64,000 nt of DNA from Paenibacillus paridis (GCF_006345825.1 NZ_VCIX01000085.1:124001-188000), one strand, 5' to 3'. Positions 36,065-46,930 are shown, numbered from the stretch's first letter. Translations and numbers: made by a program. Notes: generated by a model not told the origin, from the letters alone.

Positions 36065-36304
36065 ATGAATTATTGCAGCATAGAAAACTGTTTGAAGCCG
36101 ATTAAAGCGAAGGACCTTTGCGCGATGCATCATCAGCGTATGTTAAGGCATGGTGATCCGTTTATCGTTAGACCCCGCCGAGCGAAACAAGTGGTAGACT
36201 GCAAATGGGTAAATTGCTCAAAAACATCAATAACTAAAGGGTATTGTTCAAAACATTATTACATTCAACGCGTCATTAGGGCAAGTCAGATTAATGTCAC
36301 TTAA
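36065..36304 (+). CDS. Twin zinc-knuckle mini-protein, unknown function
   Basis: A 79-residue basic protein containing the same cysteine/histidine spacing twice: C4-x4-C9-x9-C19-x2-H22, and C46-x4-C51-x9-C61-x2-H64. Each half reads like the short zinc motif (C-x4-C...GLC-x2-HY) found in phage and HNH-associated proteins, with a HGDPF tail after the first half. Zinc binding is inferred from the ligand pattern; nucleic-acid binding is likely but unproven. The ATG at 36065 follows AGGGGAGA; the frame extends to 36029. The gene is isolated between the PAS regulator and the glycogen operon. Confidence 0.7.
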   Translation: MNYCSIENCLKPIKAKDLCAMHHQRMLRHGDPFIVRPRRAKQVVDCKWVNCSKTSITKGYCSKHYYIQRVIRASQINVT

Positions 36305-36449
36305 TCTGACATTTGGCAAAAATAAGCTGTCGAAATCTATGAAAACGACTGTGTTTTTTTCATGAAACCATGTATAATGTGGGTAAGTGATGCTGACGCA
36401 GTTCATTGATTCTCATCATAGATCGTCCATCAGGGAGGTGAAACCAAGA

Positions 36450-38357
36450 ATGGTTCAACAAGCACCTAACGGATTATCACACAAGGATCTATATTTATTC
36501 AATGAAGGAAGTTCTTATCACAGCTACCGTTTTATGGGTGCTCATCCTGTGCGAGTGAAGGGCAAGGATGGTGTTCGGTTCGCGGTTTGGGCTCCGAATG
36601 CTGCTGAAGTTAGAGTCATTGGCGGTTTCAACGATTGGGTCGGTAAGCAACATGTTATGGATAATGTTGGTACGACAGGCATCTTCAATCTGTTTATCCC
36701 GTATATTGGAGAAGGGGAACTGTACAAGTATGAATTGATTGCTTCCGACGGAAGCGTCATTCGGAAAGCTGATCCCTATGCTTTTTTTTCAGAGCGCCGC
36801 CCGGGAACCGCTTCTATCGTAACGAGTTTATCCGGTTACGAGTGGGAGGACCAAACTTGGACAGAGCACAAGCGTCAACACTCCCCCTATTCCAACCCGT
36901 TGCTTATTTATGAGGCGCATGCGGGATCTTGGAAAATAAAGGGAAAAGAAGACTTTTATACTTATGAAGAATTGGCTGAAGAGTTGATTCCTTATGTTGC
37001 CGACATGGGTTACACGCATGTTGAGTTAATGCCGCTGGCAGAACATCCGCTAGATCAATCCTGGGGCTACCAGATTACCGGTTTTTACAGCGTAACTAGC
37101 CGTTATGGCACGCCAAAGCAGTTCATGCACTTTGTGGACAAATGCCATCAAGCAGGGCTAGGCGTTATTTTAGACTGGGTACCTGGGCATTTCTGCAAGG
37201 ATGATCACGGGCTTCGTCTTTTTGACGGAACGCCGATTTTTGAAGGCGCAGACGCCAAACGCGCAGAGAAGCCGCTATGGGGAACACTTTCTTTTGATTT
37301 CGGAAAGAAAGAGGTCATGAGCTTTCTCATTTCCAACGCGCTGTATTGGATGGATGTCTTTCATATCGACGGCTTGCGAGTGGACGCTGTCGCTAACATG
37401 ATTAATTTACATATGGACAAACCGCCTGAAATGTTCACCTATAATGAATTAGGCGGCTCAGAAAATTTAGACGCTCTGCGCTTCATCAAGAAACTCAATG
37501 AAACCGTGTTTCATTATTACCCCGACACATTAATGCTAGCCGAAGATTCATCTGCATGGCCTGCCGTGACTTCGCCTACCTACAAAGGCGGCCTCGGATT
37601 TAATTTTAAATGGAATATGGGCTGGATGAACGATATGCTGCGCTATATGGCGCTGGATCCACCCGAACGCTCGCAAAACCACCATCTCATTACATTCTCG
37701 CTCCTATACGCATTTTCAGAAAATTATGTTCTGCCACTATCACATGACGAAGTTGTGCACGGAAAACGATCCCTATTAAATAAAATGCCCGGTAGCTACG
37801 AAGAAAAATTTGCTCAGCTGCGATTGTTTTACGGATTTTGGATGTCTCACCCCGGCAAAAAATTGCTGTTCATGGGCAGCGAGTGGGGGCAGTACGACGA
37901 GTGGAAAGACGGCGATATGCTGGACTGGATGGTGCTCGATTACGACATGCACCATGGCATGCAGCATTACGTCAAAAAACTCAATCATGCCTATCTCCAT
38001 CAGCCTTCCTTATGGGAACGGGACCGAGACCCGGATTGCTTCCAATGGATTGACGTCCATAATGCAGAACAGTCGGTCGTTTCCTTTATCCGAAGGGGAA
38101 ATGCCGATTTCACCATCGCCATCGCCAATTTCTCCAGAAATGATTACCCAAATTATCGTATCGGTGTTCCAGAGCCAGGTTCATACCGCTCTTTCATAAA
38201 TAGCAATGACAAGCAATATGGCGGAACGCAAACACAACCAGAAATTTGCTACAGCAGCGAAAACGTCGCCTGGCACGGTCACAACCAAAGCATTACGCTT
38301 CACTTACCTCCCCTTGCATTCCAATTAATCAGCTATGATCAGGGGAACACACTTTGA
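36450..38357 (+). CDS. glgB: 1,4-alpha-glucan branching enzyme
   Basis: A 635-residue GH13 enzyme that makes alpha-1,6 branches in glycogen. The N-terminal CBM48 domain ([22 protein letters not shown], about 45-66) precedes the catalytic barrel, with nucleophile region [11 protein letters not shown] (about 310), acid/base region LAEDSSAWP (about 365) and [10 protein letters not shown] (about 430). The ATG at 36450 follows GGGAGGTGA; a GTG 63 nt earlier is rejected. A TATAAT at 36373-36378 is a possible -10 element. It is the first gene of the glycogen operon and overlaps the region of the glgC ribosome binding site. Confidence 0.95.
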   Translation: MVQQAPNGLSHKDLYLFNEGSSYHSYRFMGAHPVRVKGKDGVRFAVWAPNAAEVRVIGGFNDWVGKQHVMDNVGTTGIFNLFIPYIGEGELYKYELIASDGSVIRKADPYAFFSERRPGTASIVTSLSGYEWEDQTWTEHKRQHSPYSNPLLIYEAHAGSWKIKGKEDFYTYEELAEELIPYVADMGYTHVELMPLAEHPLDQSWGYQITGFYSVTSRYGTPKQFMHFVDKCHQAGLGVILDWVPGHFCKDDHGLRLFDGTPIFEGADAKRAEKPLWGTLSFDFGKKEVMSFLISNALYWMDVFHIDGLRVDAVANMINLHMDKPPEMFTYNELGGSENLDALRFIKKLNETVFHYYPDTLMLAEDSSAWPAVTSPTYKGGLGFNFKWNMGWMNDMLRYMALDPPERSQNHHLITFSLLYAFSENYVLPLSHDEVVHGKRSLLNKMPGSYEEKFAQLRLFYGFWMSHPGKKLLFMGSEWGQYDEWKDGDMLDWMVLDYDMHHGMQHYVKKLNHAYLHQPSLWERDRDPDCFQWIDVHNAEQSVVSFIRRGNADFTIAIANFSRNDYPNYRIGVPEPGSYRSFINSNDKQYGGTQTQPEICYSSENVAWHGHNQSITLHLPPLAFQLISYDQGNTL

Positions 38358-38373
38358 GAGGGAGTTGGTGTCC

Positions 38374-39540
38374 ATGGGCCGTAAAGAAATGATCGCTATG
38401 CTGCTTGCAGGCGGCGAAGGGAAAAGACTTGGCGTGCTAACGAAGGATTTAGCTAAACCAGCTGTCTATTTCGGGGGTAAATACAGAATTATTGATTTTA
38501 CTTTGAGCAATTGCGCCCATTCGGGGATCGATACGGTAGGTGTTCTTACGCAATACCAGCCGCTTGAGCTTAATCGCTATCTTGGCATCGGCAGCCCGTG
38601 GGGACTTGATCGCCGAGATGGGGGCATGACGATCCTGCCGCCATTTATGAAACAAAAAGGCGGCGTCTGGTATAAGGGAACAGCCAATGCGATTTATCAA
38701 AACATGTCCTTTATTGAGCCTTATAATCCTGAATATGTGCTGATCATCTCAGGCGATCATATTTATAAAATGGACTATGAGCTAATGCTTCAGCATCATA
38801 AGCGCTCAGGCGCGGATGTGACCATTGCGGGTATCGAGGTGGACTGGAAGGAAGCAAGCCGATTTGGCGTCATGCACATCGACGACGAGGATCGGATTAC
38901 GGCATTCGAAGAGAAACCGAAAAATCCGACGAGCAATATTGCTTCTATGGGCGTTTATATTTTCACCTGGTCCGAGCTTCAAAAATATTTAATCTATGAC
39001 GAAGCGAGCCGGAGCTCGAGCCATGACTTTGGCAAGGATCTTATTCCTGCGATGATGCGCGACGGGAAACGGCTGCATTCTTATCCTTTCAAAGGGTATT
39101 GGAAGGATGTCGGCACAATTGAAAGCCTCTGGGAGGCTAACATGGATTTGCTTGCCGATGAGCCGCCGCTGGAGCTGGCAGATCCCGATTGGCGAATCTA
39201 TTCCGTCAGCCCCAATCAGCCGGCTCAGCATATTGGAGCAACGGCCGAGGTTTCAGCCTCGTTGATTACCGAAGGCTGCATGATCGAGGGTATTATTGAC
39301 CGTTCCGTATTGTTCTATGGCGTAAAAGCAGCTAAAAATACCGTTATCTCAGAGTCGGTCATCATGCCGAATGTCCGCATCGGGGAAGGTGCCCGTATAT
39401 ATAGAGCCATTATTGGCGAAGGCGCGGTCGTGCAGGCGGGCGTAACCATCGGAAGCCCGGATGATGATGCCATTACTGTCATTGCCGTGGATCAATATGT
39501 AACCAATGATCATTTGCTGCAGGAGGTGGAGCACTCATGA
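38374..39540 (+). CDS. glgC: Glucose-1-phosphate adenylyltransferase, catalytic subunit
   Basis: A 388-residue ADP-glucose pyrophosphorylase. The nucleotide-binding start [23 protein letters not shown] (about 8-30) includes the catalytic GGxGxRL motif. FEEKPKNP (about 183-190) and [10 protein letters not shown] (about 125) are conserved. The C-terminal 110 residues form a left-handed beta-helix with hexapeptide repeats. The ATG at 38374 follows GAGAGGGAG. It overlaps glgD by 4 nt. Confidence 0.95.
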   Translation: MGRKEMIAMLLAGGEGKRLGVLTKDLAKPAVYFGGKYRIIDFTLSNCAHSGIDTVGVLTQYQPLELNRYLGIGSPWGLDRRDGGMTILPPFMKQKGGVWYKGTANAIYQNMSFIEPYNPEYVLIISGDHIYKMDYELMLQHHKRSGADVTIAGIEVDWKEASRFGVMHIDDEDRITAFEEKPKNPTSNIASMGVYIFTWSELQKYLIYDEASRSSSHDFGKDLIPAMMRDGKRLHSYPFKGYWKDVGTIESLWEANMDLLADEPPLELADPDWRIYSVSPNQPAQHIGATAEVSASLITEGCMIEGIIDRSVLFYGVKAAKNTVISESVIMPNVRIGEGARIYRAIIGEGAVVQAGVTIGSPDDDAITVIAVDQYVTNDHLLQEVEHS

Positions 39541-40649
39541 AGCATAAAGTCATGGGCGTCATTAATTTAATTCACGAAACGGATGAGCTGGAGTATTTGA
39601 CGCAAGGCCGCTGCCTTGCTACGGTTCCCTTCGGCGCTAGATACCGCTTGATCGACTTTGTGTTGTCGAGCATGGTCAACTCCGGCATTTCCAAGGTGGC
39701 GGTTTTTGCCCATACGAAATACCGTTCCCTTATGGACCATTTGGGTTCCGGCAAGCATTGGGATTTGCAGCACCGCCAAAGCGGATTGTTCGTGCTCCCG
39801 CCGGCAACCGATGACATTCAGGAAATCAGCCGCGGTGATCTATACCATTTCTATCAACAGCGCGATTATTTTAATCGTTCTTCTTTGGAATATGTTGTCA
39901 TTACGCGCAGCCATATGGTCTGCAATATCGATTTTGAGAAGGTTATCCAGTTCCATGTGGAGCGCGAAGCGGATATCACGGTGGTTTGCAAGCAGCAGGA
40001 GGATTTGCTGGCAGGCAAGGCGCGCAAGGTGAAGATGAATGAGGATGGCCGTATTACAGCTATTCAGGATCACTATGGCCGTATGGCAAGCGACATCAGC
40101 TCAATGGAAATGTATATTATGCGCAAGGATTTACTAATGGAGCTTGTTGAAACTTCGCTAGCGCAAGGCCAGGATCATCTCGTGCGGCATGCGATCTTCT
40201 CCCGACTGGATAAGCTGAACGTATACGGTTATATGTATGAAGGTTATTTAGGCGTTGTAAATACGCTTAGCAGCTATTATCGCAATAATATGAATTTACT
40301 AGACCCCGACGTTTGGAAGGAACTCTTTTATCAACCGGGACCTATTTATACGAAGGTGAAAGATGAACCGCCGGCCCGCTATTTAGGCAGCTCCAAAGCA
40401 ACGAACTCGCTCATTGCGAACGGCTGCCGGATTGAAGGGACTGTTAATAACAGTATATTGTTCAGGGGCGTTCATGTACAAAAAGGAGCCGTTGTCAGTA
40501 ACAGCATTGTCATGCAAAACGGCGTTATTGGAGAAAATAGTATTTTACAACATAGCATCTTGGACAAGGATGTTCGCGTAGAGGCTGACCGTGATATCCG
40601 TGGCGCTGCCAGCGCGCCATTCCTTGCTGGCAAGCGAAAAATTATATAA
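39537..40649 (+). CDS. glgD: Glucose-1-phosphate adenylyltransferase, GlgD subunit
   Basis: A 370-residue paralogue of GlgC. The N-terminus reads [20 protein letters not shown], so the GGxGxRL catalytic loop of GlgC is missing; the family acts as a regulatory or stabilising subunit of a GlgC/GlgD hetero-oligomer in Firmicutes. [20 protein letters not shown] and the C-terminal beta-helix are conserved. It starts within the glgC stop (ATGA). Confidence 0.94.
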   Translation: MKHKVMGVINLIHETDELEYLTQGRCLATVPFGARYRLIDFVLSSMVNSGISKVAVFAHTKYRSLMDHLGSGKHWDLQHRQSGLFVLPPATDDIQEISRGDLYHFYQQRDYFNRSSLEYVVITRSHMVCNIDFEKVIQFHVEREADITVVCKQQEDLLAGKARKVKMNEDGRITAIQDHYGRMASDISSMEMYIMRKDLLMELVETSLAQGQDHLVRHAIFSRLDKLNVYGYMYEGYLGVVNTLSSYYRNNMNLLDPDVWKELFYQPGPIYTKVKDEPPARYLGSSKATNSLIANGCRIEGTVNNSILFRGVHVQKGAVVSNSIVMQNGVIGENSILQHSILDKDVRVEADRDIRGAASAPFLAGKRKII

Positions 40650-40786
40650 TTTTATAGTTTGAAAAATCGACCATCATGAGATGATTTGCCGCGACATATG
40701 CCCTTTAACGCGATAGGAAGACTAATGCTGTTTCCAATTGGGTTGATGCAGATGCTCAAGCGGCGTCAATAAGAAAGGAGAATCCT

Positions 40787-42250
40787 ATGAACATTTTGTT
40801 CGCAACCTCTGAAGCTGTGCCGCTTGCGAAGACGGGCGGACTCGCCGACGTTGCAGGGGCGCTCCCTAAGGCGCTGAATAAGCGAGGCGTTGATACCAGG
40901 GTTGTATTGCCCAAATATGCACAAATCCCTGCTGCTCTTATCGGGCAGTTTGTTCAAATCGCAACGTTTAACGTTTCCTTCGGCTGGCGAAATCAATATT
41001 GCGGTTTGTTAAAGGCTGAGTTTGAAGGCGTCACCTATTATTTAATTGATAACGAGCACTATTTTAAGCGGCATGGACTGTATGGCTACGATGACGATGC
41101 CGAGCGATTTGTCTTCTTTTGCTTTGCGGTGATGGAGGCTGTCCGCTATATGGATTTTCATCCGGATATCGTTCATTGCCATGATTGGCAAACCGGCCTG
41201 ATCCCATTCTTGCTAAAGACAAGATACTTTTATGATCCGGCCTGGGCATACACCAAGTCCGTATTTACGATTCATAACCTGAAATATCAAGGGTTGTTCG
41301 GCATCGAGCATTTGCAGGATCTGCTTGGCGTAGGCCATGATATGTTTTATGCGGACAGCCTTGAATTTCATGGCGCGGGAAGCTGTATGAAGGGTGGCCT
41401 TGTTTATGCAGACAAGCTGACGACGGTCAGCAATACCTATGCTGAGGAAATCCAAACCGAATATTTTGGCGAGAAGCTAGATTCCTTGCTTAGGTACCGT
41501 TCCGGTGATTTGATCGGCATAGTAAACGGCATTGATGACGAGCTATTTGATCCGATGAATGATGCTGCGCTGGAAGTGCCTTACCGCAACTCAATCAGCC
41601 GCAAGCGGAAAAATAAAGTGGAGCTGCAACGAGAGCTTGGCTTGCCGCAATCGGAGGAAATTCCGCTAATCGGCATCGTATCGCGTTTAGTGGAACAAAA
41701 AGGCTTTGACCTGATTACTGCCACATTTGAGGAGATTCTCCATGAGGATGTTCAATTCGTAATCTTGGGAGCAGGCGATGCGCAGTATGAGCATTTCTTC
41801 AACGATGCGGCATACCGCCATCCCGATAAGGTTAAAGTATGGATCGGCTATGATGACAGACTGGCACGCCGCATCTATGCGGGCTCGGATATATTCGCGA
41901 TGCCCTCCCAATTCGAGCCTTGCGGCCTCAGTCAGCTTCTTGCGCTGCGCTATCGTTCCGTCCCAATCGTTCGGGAGACTGGCGGACTAAAGGACACGGT
42001 ACAAGCCTACAACGAATATAATGGCGAAGGAAACGGCTTCAGCTTTACGAATTACAACGCGCACGATTATATGCATACCGTACGCAGGGCGCTCGCTCTA
42101 TACCGTAATGAGGAAGTCTGGAAGCAGATTGTGAATAATGGCAACAAAGAGGATTACAGCTGGAACCGCTCCGCCAAAGCCTATATATCCGTTTATTCAC
42201 AACTTTTAGCGCACCGAAAGGAGAACGATTCATGGCCCGTCATCTTGTAA
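40787..42250 (+). CDS. glgA: Glycogen synthase
   Basis: A 487-residue GT5 glycosyltransferase that adds glucose from ADP-glucose to glycogen. The start MNILFATSEAVPLAKTGGLADVAGALPKAL holds the KTGGL nucleotide-sugar motif (residues 15-19). HCHDWQTGLIPF (about 127) and the C-terminal PSQFEPCGLSQLLALRYRSVPIVRETGGL (about 375-403) are signature blocks. The ATG follows AAAGGAG. A 137-bp gap separates it from glgD, with no clear terminator. It overlaps the GH15 gene by 19 bp. Confidence 0.96.
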   Translation: MNILFATSEAVPLAKTGGLADVAGALPKALNKRGVDTRVVLPKYAQIPAALIGQFVQIATFNVSFGWRNQYCGLLKAEFEGVTYYLIDNEHYFKRHGLYGYDDDAERFVFFCFAVMEAVRYMDFHPDIVHCHDWQTGLIPFLLKTRYFYDPAWAYTKSVFTIHNLKYQGLFGIEHLQDLLGVGHDMFYADSLEFHGAGSCMKGGLVYADKLTTVSNTYAEEIQTEYFGEKLDSLLRYRSGDLIGIVNGIDDELFDPMNDAALEVPYRNSISRKRKNKVELQRELGLPQSEEIPLIGIVSRLVEQKGFDLITATFEEILHEDVQFVILGAGDAQYEHFFNDAAYRHPDKVKVWIGYDDRLARRIYAGSDIFAMPSQFEPCGLSQLLALRYRSVPIVRETGGLKDTVQAYNEYNGEGNGFSFTNYNAHDYMHTVRRALALYRNEEVWKQIVNNGNKEDYSWNRSAKAYISVYSQLLAHRKENDSWPVIL

Positions 42251-44214
42251 TCGGCAACGGTAAGATGCTCCTCAATTTGGATCAGCATTGTTATATTCGG
42301 GATATTTATTATCCGTTCGTCGGACAGTTGAATCACGTCGGCGGTCAGTATTGTCGCTTGGGGGTATGGGTAGAAGGTTCTTTCAGCTGGCTCGATGAGC
42401 CGGCATGGCAGTTCGATCTCGATTATGTAGAGGATTCCTTGGTTACGAACATTACAGCGAGGCATGACGGCTTAGGAATTGAGCTCCACATGAACGATGG
42501 CATTCACCAGCGCGAGTGCATTTATATAAAACGCGTTGTGATTCGCAATCGAACAAATGATACCAAAGAGGTTCGCCTGTTTTTCCATCAGGACTTGATG
42601 ATCGATGGAACGGAAGTGGGTGACACTGCGGTCTACTATCCGGAAAATCATACTCTTTACCATTACAAGAGAAACAATTATTTCATGTTTAACGGCTTCT
42701 CCGATGAAGGGGGCATGACCCAGTATTCAACGGGGATCAAACGATTCCAGTCCGCGGAAGGAACATGGCGCGATGCGGAGGATGGCGTGCTTATGGGCAA
42801 TTCGATTGCTCAAGGCTCCGTGGATAGCACGATTAGCTTCCGCACGGTTGTTCCTCCTAATAACGAGAAATCGATTTACTATTGGATGTCGATCGGTCAA
42901 AACTTAGAAGAAGTCAAAGAGCTGAACCAATATGTGCAGGAAAACCATCCCGAAAAGCTGCTAAGCCGCATGGTGATTTACTGGAAGCATTGGCTGCGCC
43001 GTGCCGAATCCGACCTTGGCGATCTGCCCCCGGATGTGGTGAAGATGTTCAAGCAAAGCCTGCTGCTCGTGCGGACGCAGGTCGATGAGCGGGGGGCTAT
43101 ATTAGCGGCAAATGATACGGATATTTTGCAATATAACCGTGATCATTACAGCTATATGTGGCCGCGTGACGGAGCGCTCATTGCGGATGCGATGTCTATG
43201 GCTGGCTATCAGAGCGTCATTGCGCCGTTTTTCCATTTTTGCGCGCAGGCGTTGTCACCTGAGGGTTATTTGTATCACAAATACAATCCGGATGGCACGG
43301 TCGGCTCAAGCTGGCATCCTTATATCGTGCAAGGAAGCAGACGTTTGCCCATCCAAGAAGATGAGACGGCGCTTGTGCTGTTCGCCTTATGGAAGGACTA
43401 TTCCCGGAATCAGGTCATTGAGCTGCCACAATCGCTTTACAGCAATTTAATCCGGAAAGCTGCTTCATTTCTTAGCTCCTATATGGAGCATTCCTTATCG
43501 CTTCCTAAGCCTAGCTACGATTTGTGGGAGGAGCGCTACGGCATTTGGACGTACACGGCGGCCTCTGTCTATGGTGGGCTGATGGCGGCTTCGTTCTTTA
43601 CGGATTTATTCGGCGATTACGAACGCAGCGACCATTACAAAAGCACGGCAGAAGCGATTAAGCACGGGATGATTACGCATCTGTGGGATGAAGAAACGGG
43701 ACGTTTCGCGCGTGGCCTTATCCAAAAGGATAATCGCTGGGTGAAGGACATGACGCTGGAGAGCAGTTTGTTCGGCGTTCTGGAATTTGGGGTCCTTCCG
43801 GTAGATGATTACCGTGTTGTTCAGACGATGGTAGCCATTAAGGAAGGGCTTCAAGTTAAAACGCATATCGGAGGCATCGCCCGCTATACGAACGATTATT
43901 ACTTCCAGCAATCCGGCGAAATCGATAAGGTGCCTGGAAATCCATGGATTATTTGTACGTTGTGGGTTGCCAATTTCGAGATTGATTCCGCCAAAACGTT
44001 AGCAGAGCTGGAAGGCCCGCGTCAGACGCTGCAATGGGTATCGGATCATGCGCTGCAAAGCGGCCTGCTGCCGGAGCAGTTGAATCCTTACGACGGCTCA
44101 CCATTGTCTGTTGCGCCGCTAACCTGGTCACATGCAACGGTTGTGCACAGCGTCAGCAAATATGCAGAAAAATATAAACGTCTACGTGCTGAAGCAGAGG
44201 CAAACGGATTTTAA
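42232..44214 (+). CDS. GH15 glucoamylase-like glycoside hydrolase
   Basis: A 660-residue protein. An N-terminal beta-sandwich (about 1-270) precedes an (alpha/alpha)6 barrel with the GH15 motif ANDTDILQYNRDHYSYMWPRDGALIADAMSMAGY (about 292-325), then SLPKPSYDLWEERYGIWTYTAASVYGGL (about 425-452). No signal peptide is seen, so it acts in the cytoplasm. GH15 enzymes release glucose from alpha-glucan ends. It overlaps glgA by 19 bp and is followed by a terminator, making it the last gene of the glycogen operon, in the place usually held by glgP. Intracellular glycogen breakdown by hydrolysis is a reasonable inference. Confidence 0.9.
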   Translation: MARHLVIGNGKMLLNLDQHCYIRDIYYPFVGQLNHVGGQYCRLGVWVEGSFSWLDEPAWQFDLDYVEDSLVTNITARHDGLGIELHMNDGIHQRECIYIKRVVIRNRTNDTKEVRLFFHQDLMIDGTEVGDTAVYYPENHTLYHYKRNNYFMFNGFSDEGGMTQYSTGIKRFQSAEGTWRDAEDGVLMGNSIAQGSVDSTISFRTVVPPNNEKSIYYWMSIGQNLEEVKELNQYVQENHPEKLLSRMVIYWKHWLRRAESDLGDLPPDVVKMFKQSLLLVRTQVDERGAILAANDTDILQYNRDHYSYMWPRDGALIADAMSMAGYQSVIAPFFHFCAQALSPEGYLYHKYNPDGTVGSSWHPYIVQGSRRLPIQEDETALVLFALWKDYSRNQVIELPQSLYSNLIRKAASFLSSYMEHSLSLPKPSYDLWEERYGIWTYTAASVYGGLMAASFFTDLFGDYERSDHYKSTAEAIKHGMITHLWDEETGRFARGLIQKDNRWVKDMTLESSLFGVLEFGVLPVDDYRVVQTMVAIKEGLQVKTHIGGIARYTNDYYFQQSGEIDKVPGNPWIICTLWVANFEIDSAKTLAELEGPRQTLQWVSDHALQSGLLPEQLNPYDGSPLSVAPLTWSHATVVHSVSKYAEKYKRLRAEAEANGF

Positions 44215-44247
44215 TTGCTCGCTGCATACGTATCGATGGATACAAAA

Positions 44248-44292
44248 AAAGACCTTGCATGCTGCTCAACGAGCGTGCAAGGTCTTTTTGCT
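44248..44292 (+). terminator. Terminator of the glycogen operon
   Basis: AGACCTTGCA pairs with TGCAAGGTCT (near-perfect stem with extra inner GC pairs) followed by TTTTT. Confidence 0.88.
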
Positions 44293-44334
44293 GAAAGGAA
44301 TGCACTCAGAAGCGATCATCCAGATACCAGCGGA

Positions 44335-44363
44335 TTGAATAAATGCATAAAGAGCGTTATTGT
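44335..44363 (+). promoter_or_regulatory. Possible promoter of the gluconokinase gene
   Basis: TTGAAT at 44335-44340, a 17-bp spacer and TATTGT at 44358-44363. The -35 is close to consensus, but the -10 matches only four of six. Confidence 0.4.
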
Positions 44364-44431
44364 AGAAAATACAAGGTAGATGAATACGATTCCAGGTTAT
44401 AGCGCTAGAATCAGCATACGGAGGTCATAAG

Positions 44432-45970
44432 TTGAATAGAAAATATGTAATCGGAGTTGATATTGGCACGACGAGCACAAAGTCGGTGCTCTTTACGGCG
44501 AAAGGCACAATCGTGGCAAGCCACGGCAAGGAATACCCGCTCCATTCTCCATCTCCCGCCATTGCGGAGCAGGACCCTGATGAAATATTTAATGCGGTGG
44601 TAGAAACCATTGGACAGGCTGTTGCCAAGAGCAATGTACTGCCTGAAGATATTTTATGCGTATCCTTTAGCTCTGCCATGCACAGCGTTATAGCCGTTGA
44701 TGCGGATGGCATTCCCCTTACGAAATGTATCACCTGGGCGGATAACCGAAGTATGGAATGGACTGAAAAAATAAAAAACGAATGGAACGGCCATGACATC
44801 TATTTGCGTACGGGAACGCCTATCCATCCGATGTCTCCATTATCAAAGCTGACCTGGCTGCGCCATGAGCACAAAGAGCTGTTTGACCTTACATATAAAT
44901 TTATTTCGATTAAGGAATATGTCTTCTTCAAATTGTTCGGCCGCTATGTGATTGATATTTCTATTGCATCTGCAACGGGGATGTTCAACTTGGAAAACCT
45001 GCAGTGGGATGAGGAGGCTCTGAGGGTCGCAGGGGTAACGCCGGAGAAGCTGTCGGAGCTTGTTCCGACGACCTTTAAGCTAGAAGGATTAGAGGAGCCC
45101 TATGCTTCTCAAATGAAAGTATTGCCCTCAACACCGTTTATTGTGGGCGCTAGTGATGGCGTGCTGTCCAACCTAGGTGTCAATGCGATTGAACCGGGTG
45201 TCGTGGCGGTAACCATCGGAACGAGCGGTGCGATTCGCGCAGTAACCGATAGGCCGGTTACCGATCCGAAAGGAAGAATTTTTTGTTACGCGCTAACAGA
45301 GAAGCTTTGGGTGATCGGCGGTCCGGTGAACAATGGAGGCATGATTTTCAGATGGGTGCGCGATCAGATTGGCACAGAAGAAATTGCAACGGCCAATAAG
45401 CTGGGCATCGATCCCTATGAATTGCTCACGGAGCTTGCGGCCAAAGCGAGGCCTGGATCGGAAGGGCTTATTTTCCATCCATATTTGTCCGGGGAACGAG
45501 CGCCTTTGTGGGATGCTAATGCCCGAGGTTCCTATTTTGGATTAGGACTGCATCATAAGAAGGAGCATCTGATCCGCGCAGCGCTGGAGGGCGTCATTTT
45601 CAATTTATACAGCGTGCTGATGGCACTTGAGGAATTGACGGGAAAACCGACAAAAATTCAGGCGACGGGCGGTTTTGCGCGCTCAGAGTTATGGCGGCAG
45701 ATGATGGCGGATATTTTTGATCAGGAATTGCATGTGCCGGAAAGCATAGAAAGTTCCTGTCTAGGGGCTGTTATTCTTGGTTTGTACAGCATCGGAGAAA
45801 TTGACTCGCTGGACGTGGTTGCTGATATGGTAGGAGGTTCCCATTTCCATTTGCCTAACCCAAAAAATGCTGAGATCTATTCGGAGCTCATGCGGATTTA
45901 TATACGGGTATCGCGGCTTCTTACAGAGGAATATGCCAATATCGCAGCCTTTCAGCAAAAATGGGTTTAG
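44432..45970 (+). CDS. gntK: Gluconokinase, FGGY family
   Basis: A 512-residue carbohydrate kinase. The phosphate-binding start YVIGVDIGTTSTKSVLF (about 4-20), the metal site in the GASDGVLSNLG block (about 238-248) and the C-terminal TGGFARSELWRQMMADIF (about 411-428) are FGGY hallmarks. Length and sequence fit the Bacillus GntK group, which makes 6-phosphogluconate; a related sugar cannot be excluded. The TTG start follows GGAGGT. It is alone: no gntR, gntP or gntZ adjoins. Confidence 0.87.
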   Translation: MNRKYVIGVDIGTTSTKSVLFTAKGTIVASHGKEYPLHSPSPAIAEQDPDEIFNAVVETIGQAVAKSNVLPEDILCVSFSSAMHSVIAVDADGIPLTKCITWADNRSMEWTEKIKNEWNGHDIYLRTGTPIHPMSPLSKLTWLRHEHKELFDLTYKFISIKEYVFFKLFGRYVIDISIASATGMFNLENLQWDEEALRVAGVTPEKLSELVPTTFKLEGLEEPYASQMKVLPSTPFIVGASDGVLSNLGVNAIEPGVVAVTIGTSGAIRAVTDRPVTDPKGRIFCYALTEKLWVIGGPVNNGGMIFRWVRDQIGTEEIATANKLGIDPYELLTELAAKARPGSEGLIFHPYLSGERAPLWDANARGSYFGLGLHHKKEHLIRAALEGVIFNLYSVLMALEELTGKPTKIQATGGFARSELWRQMMADIFDQELHVPESIESSCLGAVILGLYSIGEIDSLDVVADMVGGSHFHLPNPKNAEIYSELMRIYIRVSRLLTEEYANIAAFQQKWV

Positions 45971-45980
45971 GCCAAATAAC

Positions 45981-46010
45981 AAAAACAGCCGGGATACGGC
46001 TGTTTTTGTT
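45981..46010 (+). terminator. Terminator after gluconokinase
   Basis: AACAGCC pairs with GGCTGTT around a GGGATAC-type loop, and TTTGTTTG follows. Confidence 0.8.
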
Positions 46011-46045
46011 TGTTTAGCGTGATGGTTTATGTTGGGAAAAGGAAA

Positions 46046-46930
46046 TTAATTATCTGCTGCCAATAGGCGTTGAATAAACATGTGAGCCGCCATCATCGTC
46101 TTTTCTTCCTTATGGCGAATGATGGAGAAGCTGCGCTCCAAGCTTGCCGCATGAAGACGAAGCTCTGTTAGTTCACCGAGTTCAAGCTCTTTACGTACGA
46201 TCCATCTCGAAAGCATGGCGATGCCTAAGCCAGCCACGACGGATTCCTTTACGCTTTGGCTGCTGTTGAAAACGTAGGTCCGCTTCGGCGTTATGCCGGC
46301 ACTTTGGATAAATTGATCGCTATACGCGCGTGTACCTGAACCGATTTCCCTAAGAACCCATACTTGATCTTGGAGCATTACCCCATTAATAAAGCGTTGG
46401 CTGGAAAGAGGATGGTCTGCGGGGGCTATGATGATCATTTCATCCTTCATATAAGGAATAATATGGAGATCAACCGCTTGGGTTTCTCCTTCGATTAGTC
46501 CGATATCCAGCTCTTTTGTCCGAACGGCTTGTACAATTTCCTCTGTGTTTCCTATGGTAACTTCAATGGCGACCAAGGGATATTGTGCTGCAAACGCTGC
46601 GAGCTGCTTGGGCAGCACATATTCGCCAATGGTAAAGCTAGCCCCTATGTGAACGGTTCCCGTAACTTGATCCTGCAGCAGTCGAACGTCTTGCTTGGCC
46701 TCCTCGTATAAACGCAAAATCTGTTTCGCCTTCTGATAGAGAATATGGCCAGCCTCTGTAAGGCGAACCTGCTTGGGGGAACGATGGAGAAGCTTGGCGC
46801 CAATCTCGTTCTCCAAATTGCGGATGTGCAAGCTGACGCCTGGCTGCGAGATGTTCAATAGCTCTGCAGCCCTGGAGAAATGGCTTTGCTCCGTCACGGT
46901 GACAAAGACGCGCAACGCTTCAATAATCAT
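46046..46930 (-). CDS. LysR-family transcriptional regulator
   Basis: A 294-residue LTTR. The N-terminal winged HTH (about 1-60, ALRVFVTVTEQSHFSRAAELLNISQPGVSLHIRNLE) precedes a periplasmic-binding-like effector domain (about 90-290). It is divergently transcribed from a YeiH-family transporter with a 196-bp shared region, the same pairing as yeiE/yeiH in E. coli and similar to CysL-type regulators in Bacillus. It likely controls that transporter, with a sulphur-containing effector as the first guess. Confidence 0.88.
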   Translation of the reverse strand: MIIEALRVFVTVTEQSHFSRAAELLNISQPGVSLHIRNLENEIGAKLLHRSPKQVRLTEAGHILYQKAKQILRLYEEAKQDVRLLQDQVTGTVHIGASFTIGEYVLPKQLAAFAAQYPLVAIEVTIGNTEEIVQAVRTKELDIGLIEGETQAVDLHIIPYMKDEMIIIAPADHPLSSQRFINGVMLQDQVWVLREIGSGTRAYSDQFIQSAGITPKRTYVFNSSQSVKESVVAGLGIAMLSRWIVRKELELGELTELRLHAASLERSFSIIRHKEEKTMMAAHMFIQRLLAADN

